A stretch of 64,000 nucleotides of DNA. Origin: Polytrichum commune. Taxonomy: Eukaryota; Streptophyta; Polytrichopsida; Polytrichales; Polytrichaceae. The notes beneath the pieces were generated by a model. The model saw only the letters and a list, made by a program, of their open reading frames with translations. It was not told the origin of the DNA and ran no database searches. The stretch is from positions 51,882,796-51,946,795 of the forward strand of contig OX485807.1 in the NCBI GenBank assembly GCA_950295325.1. Direction: 5' to 3'. The position numbers and the translations under genes were made by a program. Each line of letters begins with the position of its first letter. The stretch's first letter is position 1. Positions 37,401 to 48,594 of this stretch are shown here, piece by piece.

Positions 37401-39057
37401 GGCTTTCACGATCATTATGTATGTTAGAAGTCACAAGTTGTTGCACCGTCACCTGATACTAAACATGATGATGCAAAATTGCCGTCATGCCCAACTTCTG
37501 TTCCTTTTCTAGGTTCAATGAGTGAGAGGTCAGATTCTCTTTCTTCAATTGCCACTGACCGTTTATTTCAGACTTGAGTTATGACCAGTGATTGGGGAGA
37601 TTTTTGGGCATAACCGGTTGAGATCCTAGTGTTTGCAAGTCCAACCAGGTACATGTTGACATCCTCTGGTTTTCCTTTATTGAATTGGGGTATATTCTAT
37701 AAATTCTTCTAAAATGATCGGTTATTTTCTTGCAGTCTTGAATTTCAACCGGTTATATTTCAAACTCAACCGGTTCATCTGTAACTAATTGCCAGTTCTC
37801 CCCGATCATAGATCCAGGTGTAATGTAATGTATGTGGCCCTATTGTGGGCACTTCCAACTCCACAAAAAAAAAAATTGGCCTTTGGATTGGATTGGGAAT
37901 TGTTTCAAATGTCATTTCAAGTTTCGGAATTAGAGTTATGATGCAATAGATAAGTCTAAGTCAAGGTCAAGGTCAAGGTTAAGCTTCCCTTTCTCTTTGA
38001 GTCTAACTTCACAACTTCAAAATTTGTAGCAATTCCATAACATTACTCAACACCTACTATTTGTTCAGTGGGCCCTCAGAATATAATAGTCGGATGCTCA
38101 TAAAGTTGAGTCTCCTGCTCAGCTTTTCGAGCATCCGACTATTATATTCCGAGGACAAACTGAACAAACAGTAAGTGCTACGTAATGTTATGTCCCATAT
38201 TCATGAAGAATTTGTTTATTTATTTTTGGTATTCTCCTTAGAAATTGCTTCTCTGCATAAGAAAATAATGCCCAACTATTACTCCTCCTAAACAGATGCA
38301 AACTCTCTTATTTTGTCAGTTATAGATGCCTCAACCTCATCTCCCATCACCACGAGCCCCAAGAAGCTGTCAAGAGTTTGTGTTTGGTGCAGAGGCTACT
38401 AAGTTCGTACTCCATCGTTGCAGCTATTTATATTATCCTTAGTTCAGCAAATACCTGCTTTGAAGGTGGGTCAAGAACAAATTACATCTAAACTTCCAAC
38501 CAGTCTTCATTAACTTCAACATCGATAATTATTCCTCACCTGAAACGGGGAGGATTCTTCGGCCACAAGTCACAATTCCGATTGCACATGGGAAACAAAC
38601 GGCAGCGCAAGCGGTCGCACCACATCGAAAGCGCACCCTCGCTCTTACCTTGCCTGCTGGTGTAACCTTCTTCTATAGTAACAGCCTCCGGACTGGTGAA
38701 CCTCACTTTGTTCTTCTCCTCTGGCGGAAGCTCCAGAAACTCGTGAACCACTTGCTGCATCTGTGTCATCACGGACAATGGCACGCCATGGTTCTTCACT
38801 TGAAAGAACCCCCACTCCATGCACGCGGCTCGAACTTGTTGCAATAACTCACTGCGGCGATCTCCTGCACCCAGTTGATCTTTGACCACGTCGTCCATGT
38901 CAATCAGAGGAATTTCAAGAGCAGCTCCCGTGGTCGAGAAAACTGGTCTATCCTTGAGACTGCACCGTTCCTCTTCAGGAACAATGAAATTGCCCGGAAT
39001 TGTGCGGAGATGACCATTCTCGGACAGCTCTTGAACGGTTTTGCGTTGAGGTGACAT
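34407..39057 (-). CDS. 2-oxoglutarate/Fe(II)-dependent dioxygenase, copy 3 (3 exons)
   Basis: Exons are 39057-38540, 36873-36555 and 34700-34407, separated by introns of 1666 and 1854 bp, giving 376 residues. The iron ligands are H235, D237 and H291, and the 2OG motif is R300-M-S302. It is the segmental-duplication partner of copy 2, with few replacements (GNFIV for GDFIV, DVVKDQ for DVAKDQ, WCDRL for WSDRL). Intron 2 is longer than in copy 2, mainly because a MITE and a 1.18-kb hAT element inserted there. Intron 1 holds a long foldback element also present in copy 2. The C-terminus HTFMAPLHRTLLQTEM appears native, unlike copy 2. The family catalyses Fe(II)-dependent hydroxylation or desaturation in the cytosol; the substrate is not determinable from sequence. 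Confidence 0.93.
34891..36069. mobile_element. Non-autonomous hAT element, 1179 bp, with CAGGG ends
   Basis: Terminal inverted repeats read CAGGGCTGTTTTTTCACAA on the left and, on the opposite strand, CAGGGGTGTTTTTTCACAA on the right. A perfect 8-bp target duplication CCGGGGAG flanks it (34883-34890 and 36070-36077). Repeated ACCCGTCC motifs occur near both ends (about five on the left, several on the right), typical of hAT subterminal transposase-binding repeats. No transposase is encoded. The interior holds a stretch (about 35098-35158) matching the MITE family and a 103-bp tandem repeat. Confidence 0.9.
35286..35514. repeat. 103-bp tandem duplication inside the 1.18-kb hAT element
   Basis: Two units, the repeated TCAAGAAGTTG landmarks lying at 35331 and 35434. 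Each unit contains CTCAACC(A/G)GTTCATTTGAAAC and GCAATCTTGAACTTCAACA, both related to the interior of the hAT-type MITE family. Confidence 0.8.
37586..37811. mobile_element. hAT-type MITE in intron 1 of dioxygenase copy 3
   Basis: 226 bp, CAGTGATTGGGGAG to CCCCGATCATAG, absent from the same place in copy 2 (near 16815). No clean duplication remains: about 150 bp of the ancestral intron next to it is missing in copy 3, so insertion was followed by or associated with a deletion. Confidence 0.8.
38036..38192. mobile_element. Foldback MITE in intron 1 of dioxygenase copy 3
   Basis: Arms of about 65 bp: CATAACATTAC at both outer ends in inverted orientation and ATATAATAGTCGGATGCTC in the inner arms. 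The arm pairing is better preserved here than in copy 2. Confidence 0.82.
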
Positions 39058-39659
39058 AATCAGTGCAATTGGATACCCAGATACACGTATCCTACAAAAC
39101 TACAGCTCCTCGGTATCCTCTAGTTATGCACCAGGGTTATGCCAGCTTGCTACATTAAATTGCAGGTGACGAGAGTGAGAAACTCCATGGGGCTCCTTCA
39201 AGCAGCATCAGAAAGATCCAAATTGTTCATAGCTTCCTGGCACAGGAAATGATGCCCAACCATGCAACACTGGAAAGGTTATTATGTCAACCTGCATACA
39301 GAAGCAAGCTCTCTGGACTGGAAATCTCTGAAAATGAACAATATTTGGGCTACCTTTGATTCCAGAAATCCTTGCAATTCAAGTAAGGCATGCAGCAAGA
39401 AACTCCCTCATGAACAAGAAATCTACAAGAAATTCTACAATTCATTTTGGGCTATATGGATAAACCAATGGATAGGCTAGCGCTCCCAGTCCGAATTCTT
39501 CCGCTGTTCCCAATTGCCATGAGAACCGTGTGGTGAGCTGGATGTTGGGACGATATTTGCAAGCTAGACAATTGCATGAAAAGTTCGTCAACTATACTTG
39601 CTATGTATCGAATTGTCTACCTAGCTAGTCACCCACATGATATCAGCAAAAGTGGGCCC

Positions 39660-39667
39660 CTTTATAG
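39660..39667 (-). promoter_or_regulatory. TATA box of dioxygenase copy 3
   Basis: CTATAAAG on the minus strand, 603 bp upstream of the start codon, with the same GGGGCTATAAAGGGGCC context and upstream CATGCATG as copy 2. The equivalent place in copy 1 is occupied by the MITE insertion starting at 4880. Confidence 0.55.
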
Positions 39668-40436
39668 CCCCATTTTCAAGCATGCATGAAGATTGCAAAT
39701 TATTCATTCAGGAATGAACTTATCACAACAACGCTCAAGAATCATGTCTTGTTTCCGTCCAATTACCCATAATCTAAGCCCACCACTTTTGGTCATTTGC
39801 CAATAAATGCTGTCCGTGTTGTCTAGGCACTTGCTTATGGGTGGATTTCATTTCACAACGCTTACCAAGGGGGAATTATAGTAAGACCTTGCCCCCTATA
39901 AGGTAGAAGGTACTGTAACGGACACCCCACCTGAAACCAACACCTATGCATGCCTCTTAATCTTGTAACTGGAACACTCCTTAAACCGTCTAAATGTCTC
40001 TAGTGCAAAGCGGGATAAATTTGGGAGAATGCGGGGTTGGTTTGGACGAAAGTGGGATTGGATTTGGGCAAAGCATCATAATGTAGTTAGGGATGGGTTA
40101 CTTATGTGTTTTATGAGGACCCCGCATGCAAAAGTTATAAGGGCTCAAATCTTTTTTATTGAGTGAAATGTTGGTTTTAGTGTGGGGTTGTTTGGGCGAA
40201 AGATGGGGACGGTTTAAATGAAAGCTAGGTTGGTTTTGGGTGCAAAACAAGGGCGGGTTTGGACAAGTATCCAGACAATTTTGGGAGATGTTTGCACTGG
40301 AAAATTGTGGGTCTAGGGAGGAATTCAAGAAACTAGAGGTAAGTGACTTCAAAAACTTGTAGAATATTCATATAGTAGGTAGTTTACTTTATTTATGTTT
40401 CTACCAATTCTAAGCCAATTTGTTAAGCATTAGTTT

Positions 40437-40541
40437 CCATGTAGGCCGCTCGCTCGCCCACCAAATTCTAGTGAAAATGTAAATTCCTCTTGGTGACATC
40501 TACACTCCCACTAGAATTTGGTGGGAGAGTGGCTAGCATGG
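40437..40541. mobile_element. Short foldback element, 105 bp
   Basis: CCCACCAAATTCTAGTG on the left pairs with CACTAGAATTTGGTGGG on the right; outer CCATG...CATGG also pair. The central loop is about 35 bp. Confidence 0.7.
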
Positions 40542-40720
40542 AACGAACCCAAAGCCAGTCATGCATACCAATAAACTAAATTGTCTAACAGTGTGGGTTT
40601 CAATTCGGAGTTACATGTTACTATTGACCAACATCTCTCATTTTTTACCAACTAATTTATCTCATATTCTTTGGTGTGCATACTAACTACACTAAATATG
40701 CTATTTAGTGTTGCCTACCT

Positions 40721-41208
40721 CACTCTAAACTCCGTAATATCACACCTGTGGCAACCAAAGTGCACATGATATTACGGAGTTTTGTGGTGTTAACATGAAT
40801 GCGTGATACTATAGAATTAGTGTAGCATATGACATTATGAATTAATACAAAGGAGATGTGAGGACAATTTGAATTCGTTCTCACGTCACCTACGCTAGTG
40901 TGGCCCCACTCCACTTGACCGTCCCAGGCAATGTCACGGACGCATGCACCAACATTCAACAAGTGGCACAAAAAGAAGAAGAAGAAGAAGAATAAAAAGG
41001 TGACACTCCACATGTTGACACATGACGCAATGCGAGGGTGTGGGTTGACTTCTTGGATAGTTCGCATTGGTGACAAATTTCATGATATAAGGAAGAGAAA
41101 TATGACAACAAGGAGTGGGATTTGAACTACGAACATCCGTTCCCTACGGTTTGGGGATATTAGAGGGTTTGTGACATTATGGAGGTTGATATTACGGAGT
41201 TTAGGGTG
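40721..41208. mobile_element. TIR element, 488 bp, CACYCTAAACTCCG ends
   Basis: CACTCTAAACTCCGTAATAT at left and its inverted partner ATATTACGGAGTTTAGGGTG at right. A third internal ATATTACGGAGTTTTG near 40769 makes a local hairpin with the left end. A short (AAG)n run lies at about 40974-40993. The target duplication is not resolved. Confidence 0.7.
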
Positions 41209-43125
41209 TATTTGGGATTACATAGTATTATATTTACTATGTATATAAAATTTTACCAAGTACATTTATTGATGTATAAACTACCAATTTGACTTTCGTG
41301 GGCAACACATGAGATATACAGAAAATAGATACAGCATTGCATAATTCCAAATTGCAAAAGGCACTAAATACACTCTTTAGTGTACTTACATTATTTGAGT
41401 AAAAGTTTGCTCTCAGTAAACTGTTATAGAAATGCGTAACTTCAGATGGTAACCCACACTAACTAGACAAAAAAGCGCATTTCAAATGGACTCCAAAATT
41501 AAACTAGATCGCATCAAGTGTTGGTTTTAGCACCCCCTACCATAGGGTCTCCAAATCAAGCTCACTACATTGATACGTAAAATTGTGTTGCCCAATACTT
41601 AATATATCAACACTCCACACTATTTTTGATACTTACTATCACAGAAACAAGATACAAGAATCATTTTTAATGCAGTTGCGTTACGGATGAATGAACAAAG
41701 TAGTAAGTTTTGTAAAACAATTTTGACCCAAGGCAATTTGCATAGGTGAAGAGACAACCTATTTACAAAGGCAACAGGTGTAAAGTAATTCTTAGGGGTT
41801 AAGAGTGCAGCTACCATAGTAGACAAATCTTAATTGAAAGTAAAAGAATTGCAACAAAAATAAGCTATTCCAGGTTGGGATAAGTAACCAAGGGCTTTGT
41901 AGATTGATTCCAAAGCACACTCCTGCCATACACTCTTAATGGTGCAATTTATTTGGGTCATGAAGATTCATACCAAAGGAAACACACTCAGCATGTCATC
42001 CACGTATGCTTATGGCGCAAGCAAACTAATTTTTGCGGCACCAGAAGTGGACACTTCAAGTAAACTTCAAACATCCAGAGAATTTTATATACTGAAAAGA
42101 GGAGAGGGGAGATATTGGACCTTGGGAGATGTGCATCTGACACATACTGATCAGGGTGCTTGGGCAAATAGGGGTTTTAACACCCTTCTATGAGCAATTG
42201 GGCTCAGCTTGTAAAGCACAAACAAGCAATTGACGTGGAGCTAATTACAAGGTTTCTATGCTACATAACTGCGACGAGTATCTAGCTGTGTTGGACAAAT
42301 GCTACCTTCAAAACACTGATCAAACCAGGCCAACTCGTTTTTGTTGCAGAATTCCAGGCAAACTGTAGACATACCTGCTCCCATTGTGGAGACGGTTTTT
42401 TTTTTGTTTTCTAACTCACCTCTACCAAAGGACTACTCTATGATTGCATCCTCCTCCAACTTGCCAAGCTGTGTATGTATACTTGGCGCTGGTGTACGCT
42501 TGGCTTTCCAATTGTATCGGGTATAATGAAGGGCGCAGGAATGACCCAAAATTTTGTTCTCAGATACCCGCAGGTGTCGTAGGGGCTGGTTCTTCATGAG
42601 GCAAAGTACCCCTTATCGTCATTGTCATTGATTTGGTAATACAAATATGTCTAGTATACGTGGCAAGGTCACTGGCTGTTAACCAGCAATTTCCGTAAAG
42701 TGTGTTCGCCTACCTTAGCCCCAACAGTGCATCTTCTTCTGCAAAACAATAGTCTTCAGCTTCTTGAAATAACTGAATTAATCAGAATTCGAGGCAACTA
42801 TTAAATTTTAAAGAAAAAATCCCCTTGGAAAATCTGAGATATGCCCGTAAGCTAAGGGGCTGAATCATCTGTACACAAACAAAACATCTACAATACAGGG
42901 AGGACTGTCATAAACCTAGAACCTAAATGTCAACGTCCACGGCAGCCATTAGAATGGTGTTATTAAAGTTCAAAAGATGCCATTGAAGTCCAATGATGAA
43001 GGTGTGAGATTTAGCATACCCAGGATCTAAGCTGACCTAGCAATTATTTTAACATATCTGTTGCCAACAGATCTCATTGTCACTTCTTAATACATGAAGT
43101 AGGATGCAGACCCCAACATTTCACT
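41209..43125. other. Region downstream of the SEC14-like gene
   Basis: Probable 3' UTR next to the stop codon, otherwise intergenic. Open stretches at 41939-42193 and 42341-42526 show no recognised coding signal. Confidence 0.4.
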
Positions 43126-46100
43126 TCATTTATGTCTCTTTGTTAGAGAACCCACTGAATTAGAGAATGAGAAAAAGTCCTTGTGCATGATTATTACCAG
43201 CATGCTGCACTCCTTCATCTGCTCCAGCACATCATAAAGTTCCTCCTGTTTCGTCAAGACAGCTTTCATGGTCTGATACATCAAATGTGCCAATCCATGT
43301 CAGCTCTTTTGAGACTATCCACTCAAGCTAACAGTCATCACATTGTGAACAAGGGCTTATTCTGTTGTAGCAGAAAAAAAAACTCTCAAACAGACTAACC
43401 TTCTTTGTCTCTGCCAGTTCTGCTTCTAGTGCTTTGATCCGCTCAGCAGATGGATCCGATGTAGATGATTTGTTAGCAAGAGTGAATTTACTAAACTCAG
43501 CCTCAAGATTTGTCACACGTTTGGTAATAGGTGCAATGGATGTCTCAACGTCCATTGTTGGCTCTAAATTTTCTGACTCTTCCTCTTGCGGCCGCCGTGA
43601 TACTCGCCGATAAAGGACAGTGACCATCTCCACAAGAGCCATGATCAGAAACCACAAAAATGACCTCGCCTGTGCAGCAGTGCTCCAGATTTGAGTGGGC
43701 ATTTGGGTGCGCTTCTCTATATAATTCCAAAACTTATTGTCAGCTCTAAAACCATCAGACAACTCATTATCAGTATTGGGGAGAAATATAATATTGCAGA
43801 AAAATGCATACCAGACATATATGCTTGAGACAAAGACATAACTGTTTCAGCACATGCCCTACTCATACTATACAATGCTACACTCTCTACAAGGAAGTAT
43901 CCAGTGTTGTATGTCACAATACCATTTGGGGTTAGAGGCTTCATCACATTTTCAGAGTGATAATGTGTGTTGGGTGTGCTAGGTAACGATTTACACGCTC
44001 CCTGCATACAAGAATGAATTAGAGACTCTTACAATGTAGCAAAAAATAACAAGTACCCCTATTTCTTACATGACATGTCAATAATTTTGGCGGAAAGAAC
44101 ATAGAAGCTGACTTACCTCTTCTTTGACAGGAGAGATAACCTCCTGATCAAGTGGATTACCGCTCTTGTCTGGCTTCGATGAGGCACTAGAATATTCTTG
44201 CCCTGTACCAAGCTCGGGTCCAAATCCCTGCCCAGATTCCATACGACCACAATGGTCAGTGATCTCAAAAGGGCTGCTGTAAACCACTGTTCTCAAGTAT
44301 GAATATCAAAATTACTGGAAAAAGAAGTAGAATCAAAAACAATTAACACAAACCTTAATTTGCTTCAATCCATCTAGAAATTAGAAACCAAATGAATTGT
44401 TTATGAGCATAAAACACTAGCACAGTCTAAGTAACAATTGAGAATTGGACAATTCTAAAACTAGCGAAGGTCTTTACATACACAAACAGAAACCAATTGT
44501 CAAGACAACAGTGCAAATGACTTCAAAAGACTAAAATGACAGGGTTCTACTCATATACCTTCTTTGTTGGTTCTTCAAGGAAACTGGAGTCAGAATAACC
44601 CACTGCAGATGACACACTCTCTCTTGCAATTCTCCCCTGCCGTGCTGTCAGCACAACCTGCAAATTAGAGTAAAATTAAAAATAAGATATACTATTTCAT
44701 GACTTGAGAATATGGAGGACGCATCCCAGGAATCAAAATTTACATCTAAATTCTCACAGCAACAATAGTGACAACCATGTGGATAATGTAGAGCAATTCT
44801 CTCAACAGATATACAGCACGTTAGTCTGGCAGTCCAGGAGATAATGCAAGAAAGTCATGAAGTAGACCTTCAGAATGTCGGGATCTTTCCAAGGACCCCT
44901 ATCAGATCTTAAGCATCCACCTTCTGCACTGCATGTGCAAGTGCCACCAAGGAATTCTGGCAATTCACTGTTCCCACCACCCACGAGTTAGTGATCTCAA
45001 TGGCAGCAGTACTTTAATTAGATGAAGCACAACTCAGTGCTTGTTAAGTATTTTGAGATAAAAAACCTCAAGCATATTGATTGACTCCAGACTACTGCAA
45101 CTAGTGCCCTTAATCTCACCCACCCAAGCCAATAAAGACACACTCCCATTCTAGCCAATAAAGACACACCCTGCATAACAACCTGAAAGTCTGAGCCTGC
45201 AAAGAAGATATACCTGGCGTCAATTATCTCCAGTAGCTTGCGTTGATAGTTATTGCCTACTACCTGAAGAAGACCATAAGTCACACTCAAGTCAGCAATG
45301 GAAGTTTTGATATTAGTTCGAAGTAGCACTAATAACATATGATGAATGCTTCCAACATATTATGGGAACTGATTAACAGCATTTCCAATTAGTGAAGTAC
45401 AGGTGGAGCGAACCCATCCCCTGGATAAGAAACTGGTAGTGCACCCAAAATGGTGATTTACAAGTATTAGTTTGGCGTGGCCCCAGTATGATATTATAAC
45501 ATCAACTACCTTGGTAAACTGTGCAGACTCCTATTAAGACCTGCATGTACTGTGAAGAAATGACAAGAGTGTGACGACATGCACTATTGCAAAGAACCCA
45601 CACAGTCCCAAGACAAAACAAAAAAAACGTAGGGTATAAGGCTGAACAGGTACATGAATCTTTGAGGCAGTGTCCATATCTAAGAAGCCCTTAATGGTGC
45701 CCCACAACATCTTGAATCCTGGGCCTGCATTGATGATAAACATCCTTGCCAAAGTCTGCATGCACATCAAAAGAAAAAATCCAATTCAGAACCCATCCAT
45801 CTATGACCTTCAAGAAATGCATTTGTTAAAAGCAAGCAAAGCCTACTTACCTCAGGATAATTGTCATTATCAATCTTTTGGATCCCAACAATAAGATCGC
45901 GTGCTGCCTTGCAAAAATTCTTCAAACCCTGCATCATTGAACAGATTTTATAAATAACAAAGTGCAATGTGATTCAGAAATGCCACAATTAATCAAGAGC
46001 TTACGTTTAACAAAAAACACAAAGAGGTCAACAATAAAAAGATGACCATTACCACTCCAGCTACATCAAGAATAGTGGTTGTCGAGCCAATATGGCGCTT

Positions 46101-48594
46101 TGCAGCAACAGAGCACGCAGGGAATTTTAGATTTAGCAATTTTTCAAACTCCTGCACATGGTACTTCAGATATCGTTCCAGTGAGGTGACTTCCATTAGC
46201 CCTGTTGCATTGATCTTTCCAATTCGTTCGATATACACAGGCCTCCCATCCTTGTCCACTCCATGATGACCTTGTGGATAACATTTTCGCACTTCTTCAA
46301 TCTCTGTGAAGTCAAAGCTCTGATCACAGCAGAAATGGACAAGTTATGACAATATTCCAATTTGATCCCATTTGATGTACAAGGATACCTAGGGGAGAAG
46401 AAACATGAATCACACTTGATTACATCAGCCTTCTGTAACCACTTTCATGAAGGTGTAAGAAACACTGCAGTACTCAACAGAACAAGACCAAGATTCCTTC
46501 TCCTCAAAAATGGACGAGCACAAACCTCTTCAATTGTGTCAGTCCCAAACTCCTTTCGCCAAGACAGCATATTTTCCCACATTTCAATGGTTTTCTTGGA
46601 GTCGAACTTCCTTGCCTTCAAAAACCTGTACACAAAATTACGTCACCTTCTCAGCATATAGCACTTTTTGGGTAACACATCATGCTACCAGGAAAATGTA
46701 ATCTACAGACCTCAAGCGACAGCCTCATTGCTCTCATGCAGTAAAAGGGCAGAAAGCTAGACAAGTGTCTGAGTAAGAGAAGATAGGAGAGTGTCAAGCA
46801 ATGAATCATAAACTAAGGTTGAAGGAGTATGCCTTTGAAAGCTCTATGCAATGATGAAGAAATAGTGATTTTGTACTGAAGTGCTACTAGCATAAATAAC
46901 CACAAGAATGTTTTCCTTGACTAACAAAATGTCGTTTGCCAGACAGTTAGTTCCTTTCTAGAAAAAATTACTTGTTGCCTTCTTCAACCAAATTCAAAGA
47001 CTAATCAATTTATCATGGTTGCCTATGGATATAAGGCTTCTGCCAGGTTAATTGAGAGAACAAGTAGTTAGTTGATGCAAGGACTTTAGTGCACATATAA
47101 AAGAGCTCCTTCAGTCCAGGGCATGCACCCAGTTTAGGGCAGTTCAGAATAGAGAAATCCACCAGAAAGTTCTAATTAAAAAATTCTATTGAGTTTGAAG
47201 TCCTCGTTGACTGAGGCACTAAAACTAATTCCCTTGCCAGAGTCTAGAAACAGAAACAAGAAACTAGCCAAGTCGAGTGACTACAACTCACTCCAGCATA
47301 AATGGCAGATCAAACAGCAAGAGGCGGAGGTAGCTTACAAAACATAGTAAAATGTTAAGCTCAAATTCTATCTGTTAACTACATATTAAGTGGTAACAGT
47401 TCAACACACAATTCAATGAGGAACAGTGAGGTACAAACCGAAGCAAGACATGAAAATCATCGTGCTGGTATGGCAACGAATTTCTAGAGATAAGCTCTCT
47501 TCGAAGATCTTCAACAGCCTGCTGATCTTTGGCATCCCGAACATCCTCAAATGGTAGAGTCAATGATCTTGTTCGGCTGACACTACCACTACGTCTCCTC
47601 TTTAGCGACAACTGTCCTTTAGAAATCATGGTCCTCAAGACACCCATCTTCGGCTTGCCTCCTCGATGATCTTCCTCAACATTGCTGGATGACACTGTGC
47701 TTTCCAGTTGACCGGACCGAGGGCCACCTGAATCTACAATTCAGTAGAACCATAATGAATTCCACTGAGCAAACACTCATTGACTTTTCACAAAGATATA
47801 AATTCAGCAGTCAACAATACCGTAGTACCCTTTACCACTTCGGCTATTTATAGGTGATTATTATATTTCCCATTTCTAGATTCGTCCATACCGGATTTAA
47901 AGGAAAATTCAGTTTTACCATATTAATTTTTGAGATGTTTAAAAATACAATTTCCAAAAAAATAGTTTTCCTTAAAACAGTTTAATTAGTGCCGAAATGG
48001 CAAAGGTACTTCGGTATTCAAAATCAAACTTATGATTTGCTATACTTGACTGATGGGATCACAAAATAGATTAGAATATAGTTCACATTAGAAAGGCAAA
48101 AATTCAAATGAATCGATATGTACAGATATGAGAGCAGGTTTGAATCTCTCTAGCTCAAGCAATCTTCTAAAGACCCACTATTTTGTTTATATATACTAAT
48201 CCAGAAGACAACACAAATCTCTTGACAAGTTCAAAAAACCCTGCTATCCGCAATCGTGTATTCCAACTGAATCCGGAACATTGATAACGCATGAAAACTG
48301 GTAAGCTGTCCGCTTTCCCACACTCTTGTGACAAACAATCCAAGACTTCTGTAACTTGCGATTTATCTCCTCCTAACACTAAAACACGAACAAATTTCCC
48401 TCATTCCACCTCCACCTCCAACCAACTCCTCATTATTTACTTACCATTTTTTTCTCGTAAATAGAGGCATGTGCGGTAATTATGATGCCTCGTTGGGATC
48501 TCTCAAATGCATATATCAATTACAAGTACGGGATGCACGTTGGTTCTATTTAAGTTGAGAAGAAGCCTACAAACCTTGAGTCTGGAGCCCCATG
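43126..48594 (-). CDS. SEC14-like phosphatidylinositol transfer protein (SFH type, CRAL-TRIO)
   Basis: Exons read on the minus strand: 48594-48576 (likely start, MGLQTQ, phase fits), 47727-47439, 46625-46526, 46319-46053, 45928-45851, 45755-45654, 45263-45214, 44967-44868, 44657-44559, about 44276-44117, 44001-43812, 43743-43400 and 43272-43126, about 645 residues. The order matches plant SFH proteins: basic/serine N-terminus, CRAL-TRIO_N ([11 protein letters not shown]), then the SEC14 lipid-binding domain ([64 protein letters not shown]). After that come a linker, a hydrophobic stretch ([19 protein letters not shown]) and a coiled-coil ([25 protein letters not shown]). Family members exchange or present phosphatidylinositol to 4-OH kinases at membranes, as in polarised tip growth. 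The join between the 44657-44559 exon and the next one is out of phase as read, and the last exon could instead splice at a GTAATA after CSML; both ends of this model are provisional. Confidence 0.85.

Larger units (their letters stand above)
31979..39760. repeat. Segmental duplication unit B (contains dioxygenase copy 3)
   Basis: Direct-orientation partner of unit A, starting at CTACGCTCAATGTCATAA and ending after the promoter of copy 3. It retains empty sites for the two transposons of unit A. It carries its own extra sequence at about 32630-33225 and 34891-36069. Confidence 0.88.

Noticed and set aside
37578-37819. 8-bp target duplication for the MITE at 37586-37811
   Set aside because: Flanks GTTATGAC and ATCCAGGT do not match; adjacent ancestral intron sequence has been lost.
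41100-41150. GTGGGATTTGAACTACGAAC stretch resembling a tRNA T-arm on the minus strand
   Set aside because: No other tRNA arms or SINE-type A/B boxes could be placed; probably part of an element end or chance.
46042-46701. Plus-strand open frames of 60-100 codons
   Set aside because: Antisense to SEC14-like exons; the minus strand has splice sites and conserved motifs.
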